Below are positions 56,061 to 64,000 of a stretch of 64,000 nucleotides of DNA, piece after piece; position 1 is the stretch's first letter; each line of letters starts with the position of its first letter. Position numbers and translations under genes: made by a program. The notes beneath the pieces are model-generated. The model was given only the letters and a program-made list of their open reading frames with translations, searched no databases and was not told the origin of the DNA. The DNA is from Candidatus Methylomicrobium oryzae. GTDB lineage: Bacteria > Pseudomonadota > Gammaproteobacteria > Methylococcales > Methylomonadaceae. The stretch is taken from contig NZ_JAERVK010000006.1 in assembly GCF_016745425.1 (NCBI RefSeq), positions 124,001 through 188,000 of the forward strand. The letters run 5' to 3'.

Positions 56061-57080
56061 TCAATTGAAGGAAGTCAATACCGGCTTCAGCACGATTTCG
56101 GCGCGTCGGTCGGCGCCGGACGGTAAATGGACCTTGCGGGAATCTATCCAGGCGGCAATATCCTGCCAGGTTTTGTTTGCCTGCAAATCCCTAAGCAGCA
56201 TATGGTAGCCTTGCTGATAAAACGCGACGGTTTTTTCTTTTTCGCCGACAGGATTCTTATGCTTCAGGAACCGTTGCAGAAAGGCGTAAGTGGGCTTTTT
56301 TGGAATAATATCGTCTTTTTCCCCATACAGCAGCAGCGTATCTTCAGTCAGCGAATCGGCGCTGTTGAACGCCAGATCCATCAGGTTGGCCAGGCCGTAC
56401 AGCGTTTCGACCCGGGCACCCTTGATCACCCAAGGATCGCGGCCTAATTCGCGGAGCATTTCGATATTGTCTGACGGCGTCACCTTCACGACGCCTTTGC
56501 CGGTCAGCCTCAACCAGGGCGTCGTATGGGCGAGTATCCACAACAGGCTGTTCTGGTACCAGGGCATCGTCTTGCGCGCCCAGAGCGCAGGTGCGGCCAG
56601 AATAATCCCGTCGACGAGCTCGGTAGTATCGTGTTTAGCTGCGGTCATGACCACTGCACCGCCCATGCTTTCGCCGAGCAGGAAGATCGGGCTTCTGGGG
56701 TAGCGCTCTTTGACCAGACGCGCCAGCGTCAGTAAATCGTCTGCATAGGAGGCGCAGCCGGCCCAAAGCCCTCGCTTCGGCGCGGCGCCGAAGCCGCGCT
56801 GGTCATAGGCAAAACTGGCGATACCGTGTTCGCTGAAATAGTGGGCTGGCTGGTCGAAAAAACGGCTGTAGTCGTTAAAACCGTGTACCGCGATGATCAC
56901 CGCTTTCGGTTCGCCCTGAGGTAACCAGCTTCGAAGCGGCAAGCGTGCGCCGTCTTCGGTAATGAAAGCCAGCGTATCGAGATGCGCTACAGTCGTTTTC
57001 GCGCCGGAAGGATAAATCGACGGCATGCAGCCGGTGAGCAAGAAAGTGAACAATGAGAGGAGCGAGATAAGCGTTTTCAT
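56061..57080 (-). CDS. Alpha/beta hydrolase lipoprotein, monoacylglycerol-lipase/lysophospholipase-like
   Basis: A 339-residue hydrolase with a lipoprotein signal (MKTLISLLSLFTFLLTGC, Cys18). HGFNDYSRFF (66-75) is the oxyanion loop typical of monoacylglycerol lipases, GESMGG (137-142 region) is the nucleophile elbow with Ser about 138, and the Asp (GEKDDI) and His (GYHML) complete the triad. It should act on lipid esters in the periplasm or at the outer membrane. It stands alone, 178 bases beyond mrcB's start, on the minus strand. Confidence 0.9.
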   Translation of the reverse strand: MKTLISLLSLFTFLLTGCMPSIYPSGAKTTVAHLDTLAFITEDGARLPLRSWLPQGEPKAVIIAVHGFNDYSRFFDQPAHYFSEHGIASFAYDQRGFGAAPKRGLWAGCASYADDLLTLARLVKERYPRSPIFLLGESMGGAVVMTAAKHDTTELVDGIILAAPALWARKTMPWYQNSLLWILAHTTPWLRLTGKGVVKVTPSDNIEMLRELGRDPWVIKGARVETLYGLANLMDLAFNSADSLTEDTLLLYGEKDDIIPKKPTYAFLQRFLKHKNPVGEKEKTVAFYQQGYHMLLRDLQANKTWQDIAAWIDSRKVHLPSGADRRAEIVLKPVLTSFN

Positions 57081-57334
57081 ATACCTTTGACCCGGCAGGA
57101 GGCCGGGATAAACAGAGCTGCAGACGGCTTGGCAACTGCTATCCGAACCGTTATCTCAGGAACTGAATCGCAAACAATTCTCATGCTTCCTACCCTAGAA
57201 AGGCGATGTGTCCGTGGTTCAGAAAATTGTTTCCATCCAATCAATAATGATCGCCAATACGAATAAAAGTTCATAGCGTTTCAGTTTCAGAATAGCGTTA
57301 GAATAAAGATCATTCAAACCAAAATTCGTCTGTC

Positions 57335-58504
57335 ATGCCTGCGGCAAACTCAAACCGAACCGTTATTGCACTCGTCTTCCGTACCTTCGTCAACCGGATC
57401 TTACCGAACGCACAAGCCGTTTCGCTGGCGTTGATACTGATCGTGATTTCGGTGCTGATCTATTCGCTGTCAGGCCTCCTGATGCCGGTATTCGCTTCGG
57501 TCGTGCTGGCCTACCTCCTGGAGGGAATCGTGGCGAAAGCCGAAGCGGCAGGTCTGCCGAGATGGACGAGCGTCTATCTGGTGTTCTCGATCTTCATGGC
57601 CGGCGTCGTCTTTTTATGTTTTTATCTGCTGCCGATCGTATCGCAGCAAGCCGTCGAGTTTGTCCAACAGATTCCCGCAATGGTGTACCGCCTCGAAATG
57701 AGCATCCTGCGGCTGCCGAAACTGTATCCGAAACTGATTTCGCAGAACCGTATCCAGGAAATCATGCTGGTACTGCAACGGGAGGTGTGGACCTACGGGC
57801 AGAACATGCTGTCGATGTCGGCCGCGTCGCTGGTCAGCGTGGTCAGCGCGATCGTCTATCTGTTCCTGGTGCCGATGATGGTGTTTTTCTTTCTGAAAGA
57901 CAAAAAGCTGCTGATCGACTGGTTTCTGCAATTCATCCCGAGCGACCGGTATCTGACCGCACGCGTCTGGGAAGAAGTCGATATTCAGATCGGCAACTAT
58001 ATTCGCGGCAAGTTTGCCGAAGTGTTCATCCTTTGGGCGGCCAGCTTCATTACTTTCCGCTTTTTCGACCTGAACTATGCGATGCTGCTGGCGGTGTTCA
58101 TGGGCCTGCAGGTGATCATTCCCTATATCGGAGCGACGCTGGTCACCTTCCCGGTGCTCGGCGTCGCCTATTTTCAATGGGGCTGGGGCAGCGACGAATT
58201 CGTGTACGTCGCGGTCGCTTATGCGATCATCCAGGCCCTCGACGGCGTCCTGCTGGTGCCGATCCTGTTCTCCGAAGCGGTCAATCTGCATGCGATTGCG
58301 ATCATCGTGGCGATCCTGTTTTTCGGCGGCTTATGGGGCTTTTGGGGGGTATTTTTCGCGATTCCCCTGGCTACCGTAGTCAAAGCGGTGCTGTCGGCCT
58401 GGCCCCGTCTGGGCGATCCGAATCACGACAGTCCGTTTTACTGTCCTATAGATACTCCGACCCAAAATCCGCCAAACGCGAGCGCTCGCCGCGGCGCAAG
58501 GTGA
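57335..58504 (+). CDS. AI-2E/PerM-family transporter
   Basis: A 389-residue inner-membrane protein with about eight helices: a pair near 30-65, a third at about 88-108, then a soluble segment and the conserved C-terminal bundle (VIPYIGATLVTFPVLGVAYFQWG and FFGGLWGFWGVFFAIPLATVVKA split over two helices). That is the AI-2 exporter (TqsA/YdgG/PerM) family layout. Some members export AI-2, others ions; no lux genes adjoin. It converges on the PIN-PhoH gene, and the two coding regions overlap by 59 bases tail to tail. Confidence 0.9.
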   Translation: MPAANSNRTVIALVFRTFVNRILPNAQAVSLALILIVISVLIYSLSGLLMPVFASVVLAYLLEGIVAKAEAAGLPRWTSVYLVFSIFMAGVVFLCFYLLPIVSQQAVEFVQQIPAMVYRLEMSILRLPKLYPKLISQNRIQEIMLVLQREVWTYGQNMLSMSAASLVSVVSAIVYLFLVPMMVFFFLKDKKLLIDWFLQFIPSDRYLTARVWEEVDIQIGNYIRGKFAEVFILWAASFITFRFFDLNYAMLLAVFMGLQVIIPYIGATLVTFPVLGVAYFQWGWGSDEFVYVAVAYAIIQALDGVLLVPILFSEAVNLHAIAIIVAILFFGGLWGFWGVFFAIPLATVVKAVLSAWPRLGDPNHDSPFYCPIDTPTQNPPNASARRGAR

Positions 58505-59864
58505 TATGCGCCGCGTGTTCCCAACCTTTGAAGCGGTCCACCACATAGGTGAGCCCCGAGGTCGTCGCGGTCAAATAAGGGGTATCGATCTGTGAAAGGT
58601 TGCCGATACAGATGATCTTGGTGCCGGGGCCGGCGCGGGTAATCAGCGTTTTCAACTGCTTGGAGGTCAGGTTCTGGGCCTCGTCGATGATCAGGTAGCG
58701 GTTCAGAAAAGTCCTGCCGCGCATGAAGTTCAACGAACGGATCTTGACCCGGTTCATCAGCAGGTTCTGCGTCGCCCCCTGCTCCCATTCGGTATTGCCG
58801 GACCGGTTGCCCAGCAGTTCGAGATTGTCCATCAGCGCGCCCATCCACGGCGCCATCTTCTCTTCCTCGGTGCCGGGCAGAAAGCCGATATCCTCGCCGA
58901 TCGGCACCGTTTCGCGCGTCATGATGATTTCGTTATAGAGTTTGCGCTCCATCGTCAACGTCAAACCGGCCGCGAGCGCCAGCAAGGTTTTACCGGTGCC
59001 GGCCGTGCCGAGCAGCGTTACGAAATCGATGTCCGGATCGAGCAGGACATTGAACGCGAAATTCTGCTCGCGGTTCTTCGCGGCGATGCCCCAGACACTG
59101 TTGTGTTTGCTCCGGTAATCCCGGGCCAGTTCCAGTATCGCGGTGCGGCCGTCGCAGGAACGCACGATCGCCTCGAAATTCGAGTCGTCTTCCATGTACA
59201 GGTATTGGTTCGGATACCATTCCGCGACCAGCGGATCTTCAAGCTTATAAAAGGTTCTGCCCTTTTCCTGCCACGAATCCATCCTGCTGCCGTGCCGGTC
59301 CCAGAAATCGCCTTCGAGCGCCATCGCACCGCTGTACAAAAGTTCGATATCGTCGAGCACCTGGTCGTTGTGGTAATCCTCGGCCGGCAGTTCCAGCGTT
59401 GCCGCCTTGAGACGCATGTTAATGTCTTTCGAGACCAGGATCACTTTGATTTCCGGCAATTGTCGGGTCAGCGCCAGCACCACACTCAAAATCGAATTGT
59501 CGGCAAGACTGCCCGGCATGGTTTCGGGCAGCAGTTCGCTCATGATGCTGGTCTGGAAATACAAACGGCCGGCCCTGCCGATAACGCCGCCTCCCCCGTT
59601 CGCTTCCAGACGCGCTAACGGCAATCCGTCCTTGATATGCTCGGGATTCACGTCCCGGATCAGCTCGTCGAGAAAACGGCTGGCCTGGCGTACGTTGCGC
59701 GCCACCTCGGTCATGCCTCTTTTGGCCCGGTCCAGTTCCTCCAGAACGATCATCGGAATGAAAATGTCATGCTCCTGAAACCTGAAAATACAGCCGGGGT
59801 CATGCATCAGCACATTCGTATCGAGCACAAACAGTTTTTTTTCGGGACTGGTTTGAATATTCAT
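58446..59864 (-). CDS. PIN-PhoH fusion ATPase (YlaK/PhoH2-like)
   Basis: A 472-residue protein. Residues 10-140 are a PIN nuclease domain (VLDTNVLMHD with Asp15; VLEELD with Glu42). A PhoH P-loop ATPase follows: GTAGTGKT with Lys292, then LIIDEAQNLTSKQLKTLITR and GNLSQIDTPYL. PIN-PhoH proteins have been shown to act as RNA helicase-ribonucleases in related family members. The gene's 3' end overlaps the converging AI-2E transporter by 59 bases. The name comes from E. coli PhoH, but no Pho box was seen here. Confidence 0.92.
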   Translation of the reverse strand: MNIQTSPEKKLFVLDTNVLMHDPGCIFRFQEHDIFIPMIVLEELDRAKRGMTEVARNVRQASRFLDELIRDVNPEHIKDGLPLARLEANGGGGVIGRAGRLYFQTSIMSELLPETMPGSLADNSILSVVLALTRQLPEIKVILVSKDINMRLKAATLELPAEDYHNDQVLDDIELLYSGAMALEGDFWDRHGSRMDSWQEKGRTFYKLEDPLVAEWYPNQYLYMEDDSNFEAIVRSCDGRTAILELARDYRSKHNSVWGIAAKNREQNFAFNVLLDPDIDFVTLLGTAGTGKTLLALAAGLTLTMERKLYNEIIMTRETVPIGEDIGFLPGTEEEKMAPWMGALMDNLELLGNRSGNTEWEQGATQNLLMNRVKIRSLNFMRGRTFLNRYLIIDEAQNLTSKQLKTLITRAGPGTKIICIGNLSQIDTPYLTATTSGLTYVVDRFKGWEHAAHITLRRGERSRLADFGSEYL

Positions 59865-60159
59865 GAAATCCTTGAGCTGTGAGATTCAAAAGTAATCGAT
59901 GCGCGCTTGTCTTCCGCTTCCGATACCGACCGGCGCTATTGTAAGAATAATCGCTTTGAGCGGATTTATAAAGCACCGTGAGATGGGATACCGTTCCCGG
60001 AAAGTCCCTAGGACGGCCTTTAACCTTCCCGGCCTCTCCGGCCAAATCGCAATATTGCGACCGCTTTCACGGAAAAGTTTCCATCTTTCGGCATCTGAAC
60101 TATATTCACAAGTAAGCGTTTTCGATCGCCGATAGTTTTAACGGCAATAATCAGGAGCC

Positions 60160-62223
60160 ATGAACCCTACTCGCGCTTTTTTGTTTATCCTGTCGGCTTT
60201 ATGCAGTACAGTCCCAGTGTTTGCATTTCCAGCTCCGCAACAGGACATCATCGATATTCAACTGCGCTGGCACCATCAATTCCAGTTTGCCGGTTACTAT
60301 GCAGCCGTCGAAAAAGGCTTTTACCGCGAGGAAGGACTGGAAGTCAGGCTGCATCCCGGCGATCCCGCGCATCAACCCGTGCAGGAAGTCCTGTCCGGAC
60401 GCGTCCAATATGCCGAAGGCAACAGCGAAATCCTTTTCCAAAGACTGCGGGGCGAGCCGCTGGTTGCATTGGCGGCCATTTTTCAACACTCGCCGTCGAT
60501 ACTGCTGGTGCGCAAGGATTCGGGCATCGATTCGGTACATGACCTGGCCGGAAAAAAGGTGATGCTGATGAATCGGACCGAAGATGCCGATTTCCTGACC
60601 ATGTTCGTGAATGAAGGGATTTCGCTTTCCCAAATCGACATTATTCCGAGCAGTTACCAGATCGACGATTTGATAACCCGCAAAGTGGACGCTTTCAATG
60701 CCTATTCGAGCAACGAACCGTTTTTCCTGAAACAGCGCGGAATTCCTTACAATATCATCGCTCCCGGCAATTATCGGGTCGATTTTTATAGCGACATTTT
60801 TTTCACTTCCGAGAAAGAATTACGCAGCCGCCCCGAGCGCGTCGAAAAAATGCTTCGCGCCACACTGAAAGGCTGGCGCTACGCAATGGATCATCCGGAC
60901 GAGATCATCGATTTGCTGATCCGCCGCTACCCGATCGACAAAACCCGGGCGCATCTCGAATTCGAAGCGGCGGAGATGCGCAAGCTGATTTTTCCGGATC
61001 TGATCGAAATCGGCCATATGAATCCGGAACGGTGGCAGCATATGGCCGACGCTTTCGTGAAAGCCGGTTTGGTCAGCTCGGATAATTATCTCGACGGCTT
61101 CCTCTACAGCGCCAAATCCAACAAACACCTACCCGCTTGGGTCATTCCGGTGCTGGGGGCCGGCCTGGCGGTTATCGCCTTCATCCTGGCCTCAGCCTAC
61201 TACCTGATGCAGTTAAACCGGCGCCTCGCATCGGCGCAGCATCAACTGCACGCAGTCAACAGGATTCTCTCGGAAGAAATCGACGAACGTAAAACGATCG
61301 AGGCTAATTTGCGTATCAGCGAAAAGCGCTACCATTCGCTGTTCGGGAACATGGTTGAAGGCTTTGCGTTTTGCCGGATGCTTTACCGCAACGATCAACC
61401 CGACGATATCCAGTACATCGAAGTGAATCCGGCATTTGAAACCTTGACTGGCTTGCCGGCCGTAGCCGGCAAAAAGGTAACCGAAGTCGTGCCGGGCATC
61501 AAAGAGTCCAATCCGGAAATCTTCGAAATTTACGGGCGCGTTGCGGCAGGCGGCCTTCCCGAGAAATTCGAGATTTTCATGCCTCCGCTCAATCTCTGGT
61601 TTTCCGTCTCGGCCTACCATGCCGATACCGACGCTCATTGTTTCATTACAGTGATCGAAAACATCACCGAACGTAAACTGCTGCAGCGCAATTATGAGCA
61701 GATGGCGCAGACCGATTATCTCACCGGACTGTCGAATCGCCGTCATTTCATGCAGCAGGCCGAAACCGAGCTGACGCGTACTCTACGCTACGGCAGTGCC
61801 TTGTCGCTCCTGATGCTCGATCTGGATCATTTCAAACAGATCAACGACAACCACGGCCATCGGGCCGGCGACAAGGTCTTGCAGACGTTCAGCTCGCTTT
61901 GCCGGTCAATTCTGCGCCAATCGGATCTGGTCGGGCGCCTGGGGGGAGAGGAGTTTGTAATCATGCTGCCGGAAACCGGTGTTCCGGATGCCATCAGCGT
62001 AGCCGAACGGCTGCGAAAAATAACGGAAGAAGTATTCGTGCTCTTGGAAGACGGACAGCCTTTGTATTTTACCGTTTCGATCGGGATCGCCGGGCTCGAC
62101 GAACGTTACGCGCATCTCGACGCCCTGCTTCAGAAGGCCGATCAATCGCTTTACAAAGCCAAGTCGATGGGGCGTAACCGGATCCATACCGATACGCCAT
62201 GCAGCCGCACGACCTGCCGGTAA
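60160..62223 (+). CDS. THI5/NMT1-like sensor diguanylate cyclase
   Basis: A 687-residue membrane sensor. A signal peptide (about 1-24) is followed by a periplasmic THI5/NMT1-type substrate-binding domain (about 28-310; IQLRWHHQFQFAGYYAA and HPGDPAHQPVQEVLSG). One transmembrane helix (about 328-350), a short coiled coil, a PAS domain (about 385-505) and a GGDEF domain follow. The GGDEF motif is GGEEF (595-599) with DLDHFKQIND upstream, so it should be an active diguanylate cyclase. The binding domain resembles those for pyrimidine-type thiamin precursors or taurine/nitrate analogues; the ligand is not known. It stands alone. Confidence 0.92.
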   Translation: MNPTRAFLFILSALCSTVPVFAFPAPQQDIIDIQLRWHHQFQFAGYYAAVEKGFYREEGLEVRLHPGDPAHQPVQEVLSGRVQYAEGNSEILFQRLRGEPLVALAAIFQHSPSILLVRKDSGIDSVHDLAGKKVMLMNRTEDADFLTMFVNEGISLSQIDIIPSSYQIDDLITRKVDAFNAYSSNEPFFLKQRGIPYNIIAPGNYRVDFYSDIFFTSEKELRSRPERVEKMLRATLKGWRYAMDHPDEIIDLLIRRYPIDKTRAHLEFEAAEMRKLIFPDLIEIGHMNPERWQHMADAFVKAGLVSSDNYLDGFLYSAKSNKHLPAWVIPVLGAGLAVIAFILASAYYLMQLNRRLASAQHQLHAVNRILSEEIDERKTIEANLRISEKRYHSLFGNMVEGFAFCRMLYRNDQPDDIQYIEVNPAFETLTGLPAVAGKKVTEVVPGIKESNPEIFEIYGRVAAGGLPEKFEIFMPPLNLWFSVSAYHADTDAHCFITVIENITERKLLQRNYEQMAQTDYLTGLSNRRHFMQQAETELTRTLRYGSALSLLMLDLDHFKQINDNHGHRAGDKVLQTFSSLCRSILRQSDLVGRLGGEEFVIMLPETGVPDAISVAERLRKITEEVFVLLEDGQPLYFTVSIGIAGLDERYAHLDALLQKADQSLYKAKSMGRNRIHTDTPCSRTTCR

Positions 62224-62255
62224 AAGCGCAGCTAGCAGATTTCCGCGGGCTGGAT

Positions 62256-62726
62256 TTAGTTCAGTCCTTCCACCGCCAGCAATACTTCCCGTACATGATC
62301 CTTAACCTTCACCTTACGCCATTCGCGCACCAGTATTCCACGGCTGTCGAACAAAAACGTGCTGCGCTCGATGCCGCGAACCTGCTTTCCATACATGTTT
62401 TTCATCCTGATCACGTCGAACAGGCCGCAGAGCATCTCCTCAGGGTCGGACAGCAGCTCGAACGGAAACGCCTGCTTGGACTTGAAGCCTTCATGCATCT
62501 TGACCGAATCGCGCGACACGCCGAAAACGACCGTATTCAGCGCCGCGAAGCGCTCGCTCAGATCGCGAAAATCGCAGCCTTCCTGCGTGCAGCCCGGCGT
62601 ATTGTCCTTCGGATAAAAATACAGCACGACGTTCTGCCCCGCGTAATCGGTCAATCTAACCGTTTTGCCCCCGGTAGACTGAATTTCGAGATCGGGCGCG
62701 GCGTTGCCGAGCGTTAAAGGTGTCAT
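62256..62726 (-). CDS. bcp: Thiol peroxidase of the BCP/PrxQ class
   Basis: A 156-residue peroxiredoxin. YPKDNTPGCTQEGCDF contains peroxidatic Cys46 and resolving Cys51 five residues later, the atypical two-Cys BCP arrangement. It reduces hydroperoxides with thioredoxin-type donors in the cytoplasm. It follows the gcvR-like gene by nine bases on the minus strand, the typical gammaproteobacterial gcvR-bcp pair. Confidence 0.96.
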   Translation of the reverse strand: MTPLTLGNAAPDLEIQSTGGKTVRLTDYAGQNVVLYFYPKDNTPGCTQEGCDFRDLSERFAALNTVVFGVSRDSVKMHEGFKSKQAFPFELLSDPEEMLCGLFDVIRMKNMYGKQVRGIERSTFLFDSRGILVREWRKVKVKDHVREVLLAVEGLN

Positions 62727-62735
62727 ATCCGGCTC

Positions 62736-63260
62736 CTAACGTTTAATCGGTTCGAGAATGGCGTCGATATTCAATTGATCGCAGAAATCCAGGAATTCCT
62801 CGCGCAACGACAGCAAGCGGACTTCCGGCGGGATCAGAACGATGAATTTGGTGGTGAACACCGAAGTCGAAATGTACGGCGCCTGATACGAACTGCCCGA
62901 CACCTCCTCGATTTCGATTCCGTGCGAGGCCAGAAAGGACGATACCGCTTCGATAATATTGTCGCGGTCGACCGATAACGTTTCGAGGGAATAAGGAAGG
63001 AAATCTTTCTCCCTGTGCTGATGTTCGGGCCTCAGCATATGAACTTTGATATCCAGACGCTTCTCGACCGCTTCCAGAGCATTTTCGATCTTGGCGATTT
63101 GATTCCAGTTACCCTGGATCAGCAAATAGGCTGCATGCGCCTGTTCCAGTTTGCTGTAGCGAATTTCCACAATACCGCATCTGCAATCGCTGACTGCGGA
63201 TAATATTTCGCTGATGAATAAGCTCCGGTTATGTCCCAATACGGTAACGGCTAATTGCAT
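62736..63260 (-). CDS. gcvR: Glycine cleavage system transcriptional repressor (ACT-domain protein)
   Basis: A 174-residue protein of two ACT domains (about 1-80 and 85-172) with no DNA-binding motif. MQLAVTVLGHNRSLFISEI is the usual start. E. coli GcvR binds GcvA and regulates gcvTHP by glycine. The conserved pairing with bcp supports the name; no gcv operon is in the window, so the regulated target here is not visible. Confidence 0.88.
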   Translation of the reverse strand: MQLAVTVLGHNRSLFISEILSAVSDCRCGIVEIRYSKLEQAHAAYLLIQGNWNQIAKIENALEAVEKRLDIKVHMLRPEHQHREKDFLPYSLETLSVDRDNIIEAVSSFLASHGIEIEEVSGSSYQAPYISTSVFTTKFIVLIPPEVRLLSLREEFLDFCDQLNIDAILEPIKR

Positions 63261-63441
63261 ATTTTTCTCTTCGGTTTATCGGCTGAGGGCGATAAGGGGC
63301 AAAAATACTGTGGCAAAAAATACATCCGCTTAGCTTTAAACTCCTATTAATTAAACAAATGAAAGATATTGGATTTTTTCCTCGCCAGGCAATAAACTAG
63401 CCGGAAAAATGAGCGTTATATTACTACCAAAGAGCCCCCCA

Positions 63442-64000
63442 ATGACAGAGCTTTTAAACAAAAAGTCTAAAGAAAGACGCTACCGCGTCGAGCCGAATAT
63501 CGCCGAAGTCGATCCGGTCATTGAGCCGTTGACCGATCTGGATGATGACGAGGATGCGATCGACCGGCTGCTGATCAATACGGGTTTCGACGCCGATGAG
63601 AACGTTTCCGCACGGCCGGTAGCCGATGACCGGACGTTACCGATCCGTCAGGACGCTGTCCCGCCCTTCGATGCGCTGGGTGAAGACGAGGCGCTGACCG
63701 TACTGCAAGCCGACGATGATGAATATGTCGAACCGGTGGATATCGGCTCGCCCCTCGCCGACGTCGAGCTAGCCCCGGAACCGCCGCCATACGCAGCGGC
63801 ATCCGTAAATATCGAACCGCTTCCGAGCCAGGATGCGCTTGCGTCCGTTGCTGACGAGCACACATTCTCCGCCTTGCGCAATCCGAAACCCGAATCTACC
63901 GACAGGATTCATGATGCTTTCGCCTTGCCCGCCGGAAAGGATAAAATTTTCGCGCCGGACGCCCCGGCACTTCTAATTCCCGAATCAGGCCCTGAAAAAA
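63442..64000 (+). CDS. N-terminal part of an acidic protein of unknown function (3' truncated by window)
   Basis: The frame is open from the ATG to the end of the window, 186 codons. The product starts MTELLNKKSKERRYRVEPNIAEVD and is strongly acidic, rich in Asp, Glu, Pro and Ala, with low-complexity stretches. That looks like a disordered N-terminal region, with no transmembrane segment or catalytic motif in view. No family is recognised. It may be the disordered head of a larger coiled-coil or scaffold protein. Confidence 0.7.
   Translation, partial: MTELLNKKSKERRYRVEPNIAEVDPVIEPLTDLDDDEDAIDRLLINTGFDADENVSARPVADDRTLPIRQDAVPPFDALGEDEALTVLQADDDEYVEPVDIGSPLADVELAPEPPPYAAASVNIEPLPSQDALASVADEHTFSALRNPKPESTDRIHDAFALPAGKDKIFAPDAPALLIPESGPEK

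Noticed and set aside
60160-62223. Calling the THI5-like domain a thiamin-pyrimidine synthase
   Set aside because: It has a signal peptide and is fused to membrane, PAS and GGDEF parts, so it is a sensor and not a biosynthetic enzyme.

Overview
The window is a stretch of chromosome from a Gram-negative gammaproteobacterium. The evidence is a gammaproteobacterial housekeeping set (fabAB, slt, ttcA, lolA-rarA, mrcB, gcvR-bcp, recJ, ppk1, glgC) with proteobacterial lipoprotein and outer-membrane genes. The mix of many membrane-linked c-di-GMP proteins, ornithine-lipid genes, an AlkB-like hydroxylase and abundant intergenic palindromes would fit a methylotrophic/methanotrophic lineage (Methylococcales). 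No methane-oxidation gene is present, so that placement is inference only. No rRNA, tRNA, CRISPR array, intact IS or prophage was seen.

Layout. 1-4.4 kb: 3' part of a CapD/FlaA1-type nucleotide-sugar dehydratase, a LysR-methyltransferase-rhodanese overlapping operon, then 1.3 kb of AT-rich non-coding DNA. That DNA holds a decayed REP-associated transposase between perfectly inverted 34-bp palindromes. 4.4-16.5 kb: a very large SNF2 helicase, ttcA, the fabA-fabB operon with terminator, slt, an exporter-type ABC protein and a PHP phosphoesterase. 16.5-20 kb: an NTPase-winged helix-TPR protein converging on a SLATT/DUF4231-like two-TM protein. 20-28.7 kb: a PLP enzyme, then methyltransferase-ppk1-def-LOG-DUF4010, then a GT39 glycosyltransferase. 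28.7-33 kb: a BLUF-PsiE fusion and a pair of overlapping dynamin-like GTPases. 33-43 kb: lipoprotein, glgC with a small upstream ORF, CBS protein, a Pho box in front of olsB-olsA (ornithine lipids), M14 peptidase-hydrolase pair, and a PAS-GGDEF-EAL protein. 43-46 kb: a MITE-like element, recJ and an HD-like hydrolase. 46.3-51.3 kb: a three-gene overlapping operon of carbamoyltransferase, duplicated heme-oxygenase-like diiron protein and AlkB-like hydroxylase. 51.5-64 kb: rarA-lolA-mrcB, lipase-like lipoprotein, AI-2E exporter, PIN-PhoH, a THI5/NMT1-like sensor diguanylate cyclase, gcvR-bcp, and the start of an acidic unknown protein.

The most promising candidate for an undescribed system is the 46.3-51.3 kb operon. 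It looks like a small tailoring pathway that oxidises a (probably lipid-like) substrate and O-carbamoylates it. Its middle protein is a tandem duplication in which the N-terminal copy has lost the putative metal ligands and the C-terminal copy keeps them. Second-tier candidates are the BLUF-PsiE light/phosphate-type membrane fusion, the NTPase-TPR/SLATT neighbourhood, the tandem GTPases, and the Pho-box-controlled ornithine-lipid operon.
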